A stretch of 6,842 nt of DNA. Origin: DATKCN01 sp035513175. GTDB lineage: Bacteria; Chloroflexota; Chloroflexia; Thermomicrobiales; CFX8. Made by a program: the position numbers and the translations under genes. The stretch is from assembly GCA_035513175.1 (NCBI GenBank), contig DATKCN010000253.1, positions 1 to 6,842 of the forward strand, in the 5' to 3' direction. The notes beneath the pieces are model-generated. The model saw only the letters and a program-made list of their open reading frames with translations, did no database searches and had not been told where the DNA came from. Positions 5,899 to 6,842 of this stretch are shown here, piece by piece (the stretch's first letter is position 1; every line of letters begins with the position of its first letter).

Positions 5899-5935
5899 GC
5901 TAAGGCCCCGCTTCGATTGCCGAAGGGGCCTTAGC
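5899..5935. terminator. Hairpin downstream of the DinB-like gene
   Basis: CTAAGGCCCC (5900-5909) pairs perfectly with GGGGCCTTAG (5925-5934), and G5899/C5935 adds another pair. Inside, CTTCG (5911-5915) and CGAAG (5921-5925) can extend or compete with the stem. It lies 46 bases past the DinB stop in the transcribed direction. The bases that follow (CCTTGTCATTCT on the minus strand) contain several T residues but no clean T-tract, so it may be an imperfect intrinsic terminator or part of a repeat. Confidence 0.4.
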
Positions 5936-5981
5936 TCGACGCAAATGGAGTTAGCGGTAGATACTCCTGCGTGACACGCGG

Positions 5982-6458
5982 TTAGCCGAGGGTGGCTCGA
6001 ATCGTGGCGGTGTGCTCGGCGGTATGGCCGACGACGACGTACTCGATCACCTGAGATACGGTGAGCGGGTTGCCGCCGAACACGCCAGCCTCGGCGTCGA
6101 GGCGGTCGTCCGGGAGGCTCTGAAGCATCTGGTACATGGCGTCGCCGGTGGAACGCGCAAGGTCGAGCACATCCGCCTGTTCGACATTGGCGTACTCAAT
6201 GGCGTGCTCGGCGTTCATGCGGTGTACTTCGTCTATCGAGATCGCAGGGGTGACGGTGTCGCCTGAGGCCATCCGGGTGACCATATCGGCGAAGGCGCCA
6301 TTGACGCTGGCGACATGGTGAGCGACGACGGCGACCGATCGGCCGTCGTCTGCGGTTGCTTGTCGCCACTGGTCAGCGTTGCAGCCTTCGACGGCGGCGA
6401 TGAGCTCGGCATTGGCAGCCTGAAACTGGGCGGCGAACTGTTGGGCGCGGGTGGTCAT
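5982..6458 (-). CDS. DinB-like superfamily protein
   Basis: Small four-helix-bundle protein of 158 residues, a typical length for DinB-like or maleylpyruvate-isomerase-like N-domains. These proteins usually bind a divalent metal through three His residues; many are thiol-dependent transferases or isomerases, others are uncharacterised. Candidate ligands are His47 or His48 (AHHVASVNG) and His145 and His149 in VGHTAEH near the C-terminus, the usual layout. The N-terminal helix FAAQFQAANAELIAAVEG followed by a Trp (31) also fits. AGGAGGTA (6464-6471) lies 5 bases from the ATG and fixes the start. A near-consensus promoter lies 90-118 bases upstream, so it appears to be its own transcription unit. 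The name DinB refers to fold only; there is no evidence of DNA-damage induction, and it is unrelated to the E. coli polymerase DinB. Confidence 0.82.
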   Translation of the reverse strand: MTTRAQQFAAQFQAANAELIAAVEGCNADQWRQATADDGRSVAVVAHHVASVNGAFADMVTRMASGDTVTPAISIDEVHRMNAEHAIEYANVEQADVLDLARSTGDAMYQMLQSLPDDRLDAEAGVFGGNPLTVSQVIEYVVVGHTAEHTATIRATLG

Positions 6459-6463
6459 GGACG

Positions 6464-6471
6464 TACCTCCT
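6464..6471 (-). promoter_or_regulatory. Strong Shine-Dalgarno of the DinB-like gene
   Basis: AGGAGGTA on the minus strand is a full match to the anti-Shine-Dalgarno complement, 5 bases before the ATG at 6458. It is much stronger than the sites of the transporter and the GRAM-like gene, which suggests efficient translation. Confidence 0.85.
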
Positions 6472-6534
6472 GGTGGGCTTGGGCCAGGACTACCGGGCAG
6501 CGTCGACCGGCGGCGCCTGGCGCGGCGAGTGCGT

Positions 6535-6550
6535 CGACATGTGCCGACAT
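6535..6550 (-). promoter_or_regulatory. Possible operator: 10-base-period direct repeat at the DinB promoter
   Basis: On the minus strand ATGTCG GCAC ATGTCG repeats with a 10-base period, one helical turn. The upstream unit overlaps the -10 box at 6549-6554 and the repeat extends across the expected transcription start. A repressor could plausibly bind here, but chance is not excluded. Confidence 0.25.
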
Positions 6551-6576
6551 TAGATAGTCGCTCGGCGACGCGTCAA
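6549..6576 (-). promoter_or_regulatory. Probable sigma-70-type promoter of the DinB-like gene
   Basis: On the minus strand TTGACG (6571-6576) and TCTAAT (6549-6554) are separated by 16 bases; each differs from the consensus hexamer at one base. The -35 box overlaps the stop codon of the preceding gene (6573-6575). The predicted leader is about 80 bases. Confidence 0.6.
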
Positions 6577-6842
6577 TTCGACAGTGCGCGGGCCGATGCG
6601 TCCGTGACCTGAAGCTCGCCGATCCGTAGCAGGCCGTCCGGCAGCTGGTTTCCCCCGCTGTCGAACACCGGCAGCAGATCGCCGCTGTCTCTGTGCTGGA
6701 GTCCGGCCCAGACGCTGTAGCTCCCGGGCGGCGGCAGAGGGAACGCGACCGAGTCGTTCAACTTGTCGCCTGCCTGCCACAGCCGGGGCGCCGACATGCC
6801 GTCGAGCGCGTAATCTTCGTAGCGGGCGATGACGGCGCCCTG
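6573..6842 (-). CDS. C-terminal end of a probable surface or glycosyltransferase-associated protein (partial)
   Basis: The frame is open to the right edge, so only the last 89 residues are visible; an internal Met (codon 6795-6797) is not a credible start because the same frame continues upstream with similar composition. Visible pattern: Y-x-x-Y-A-L-D-G (8-15), LWQAGDKLNDSVAFPLPPPGS in two parts (21-41) and YSVWAGLQHRDSGDLLPV (42-59), then a D..GN.LPDGLLRIGEL tail. This W-x-x-G-D...PPG-x-Y-x-x-x-x-G-L...G-x-x-L-P-V layout is, in my experience, typical of a beta-sandwich tail on membrane glycosyltransferases (GT39-like) or surface proteins. The main domain is outside the window, so the assignment is tentative. 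Confidence 0.65.
   Translation of the reverse strand, partial: QGAVIARYEDYALDGMSAPRLWQAGDKLNDSVAFPLPPPGSYSVWAGLQHRDSGDLLPVFDSGGNQLPDGLLRIGELQVTDASARALSN

Larger units (their letters stand above)
5519..5981. other. Repeat-rich intergenic region
   Basis: No convincing gene is visible between the transporter start and the DinB-like gene. The stretch holds the transporter leader with a weak promoter candidate, four full, partial or decayed copies of the CTTCGCTGCGGCTCAG-type repeat in both orientations, and a perfect 10-bp hairpin next to the DinB gene. The rest (about 5735-5815) shows no structure that I can name. Short open frames here have no ribosome sites or recognisable protein patterns. 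Confidence 0.65.

Noticed and set aside
5566..5974. Short plus-strand open frames of 67-83 codons
   Set aside because: They run through dispersed repeats in several orientations, lack ribosome sites and show no protein family pattern.
6550..6780. A 76-codon minus-strand open frame overlapping the right-edge gene
   Set aside because: It is an Arg/Gly-rich alternative frame of the partial gene at 6573-6842, which shows a recognisable C-terminal pattern.

Overview
The window comes from a GC-rich bacterial chromosome. It holds seven protein genes: one forward at the left edge, then six on the minus strand. The two edge genes are cut by the window ends. The gene content suggests an aerobic environmental heterotroph: a sarcosine-oxidase-like flavoprotein, an ACMSD-family decarboxylase and a FabG-like reductase. 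The GC-rich dispersed hairpin repeats between genes remind me of Chloroflexota (Thermomicrobia, SAR202 or related groups). The taxonomic call is inference; no rRNA or marker gene is present.

Layout. At 1-1179 (+) lies most of a DAO-family FAD oxidoreductase whose N-terminus is outside the window. It converges with a minus-strand two-gene unit, an ACMSD-like amidohydrolase/decarboxylase (2342-3316) followed by a short-chain dehydrogenase (1577-2329). The Shine-Dalgarno sequence of the second gene overlaps the stop codon of the first, so they are almost certainly co-transcribed and translationally coupled. The convergent gap (1180-1576) carries a C/G-rich hairpin and a 125-bp element made of two inverted hairpin arms, which looks like a REPIN. 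A second minus-strand unit follows: a nickel/cobalt transporter with an extracytoplasmic N-terminal domain (3968-5518), then a small GRAM/PH-like protein (3502-3939) 28 bases downstream. A repeat-rich gene-free stretch (5519-5981) separates it from a DinB-like protein (5982-6458), which has a near-consensus promoter and a very good Shine-Dalgarno site. At the right edge is the C-terminal end of a probable cell-surface or glycosyltransferase-associated protein (6573-6842).

How the genes fit together. The decarboxylase and reductase probably act on one small carboxylated substrate, such as a ring-cleavage or aromatic acid intermediate. The flavoprotein may belong to a separate transcription unit for oxidising N-methylated or secondary amines. 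The transporter has a His-rich cytoplasmic loop and an EF-hand-like loop in its exported domain, so it probably exports or handles Ni/Co. No link between it and the GRAM-like protein is known to me beyond adjacency.

I see no CRISPR array, tRNA, rRNA, transposase, phage gene or defence gene. The most unusual signals are the REPIN-like element, several copies of a dispersed CTTCGCTGCGGCTCAG-type repeat, and the EF-hand loop of the metal transporter. I did not find a clearly new multi-gene system.
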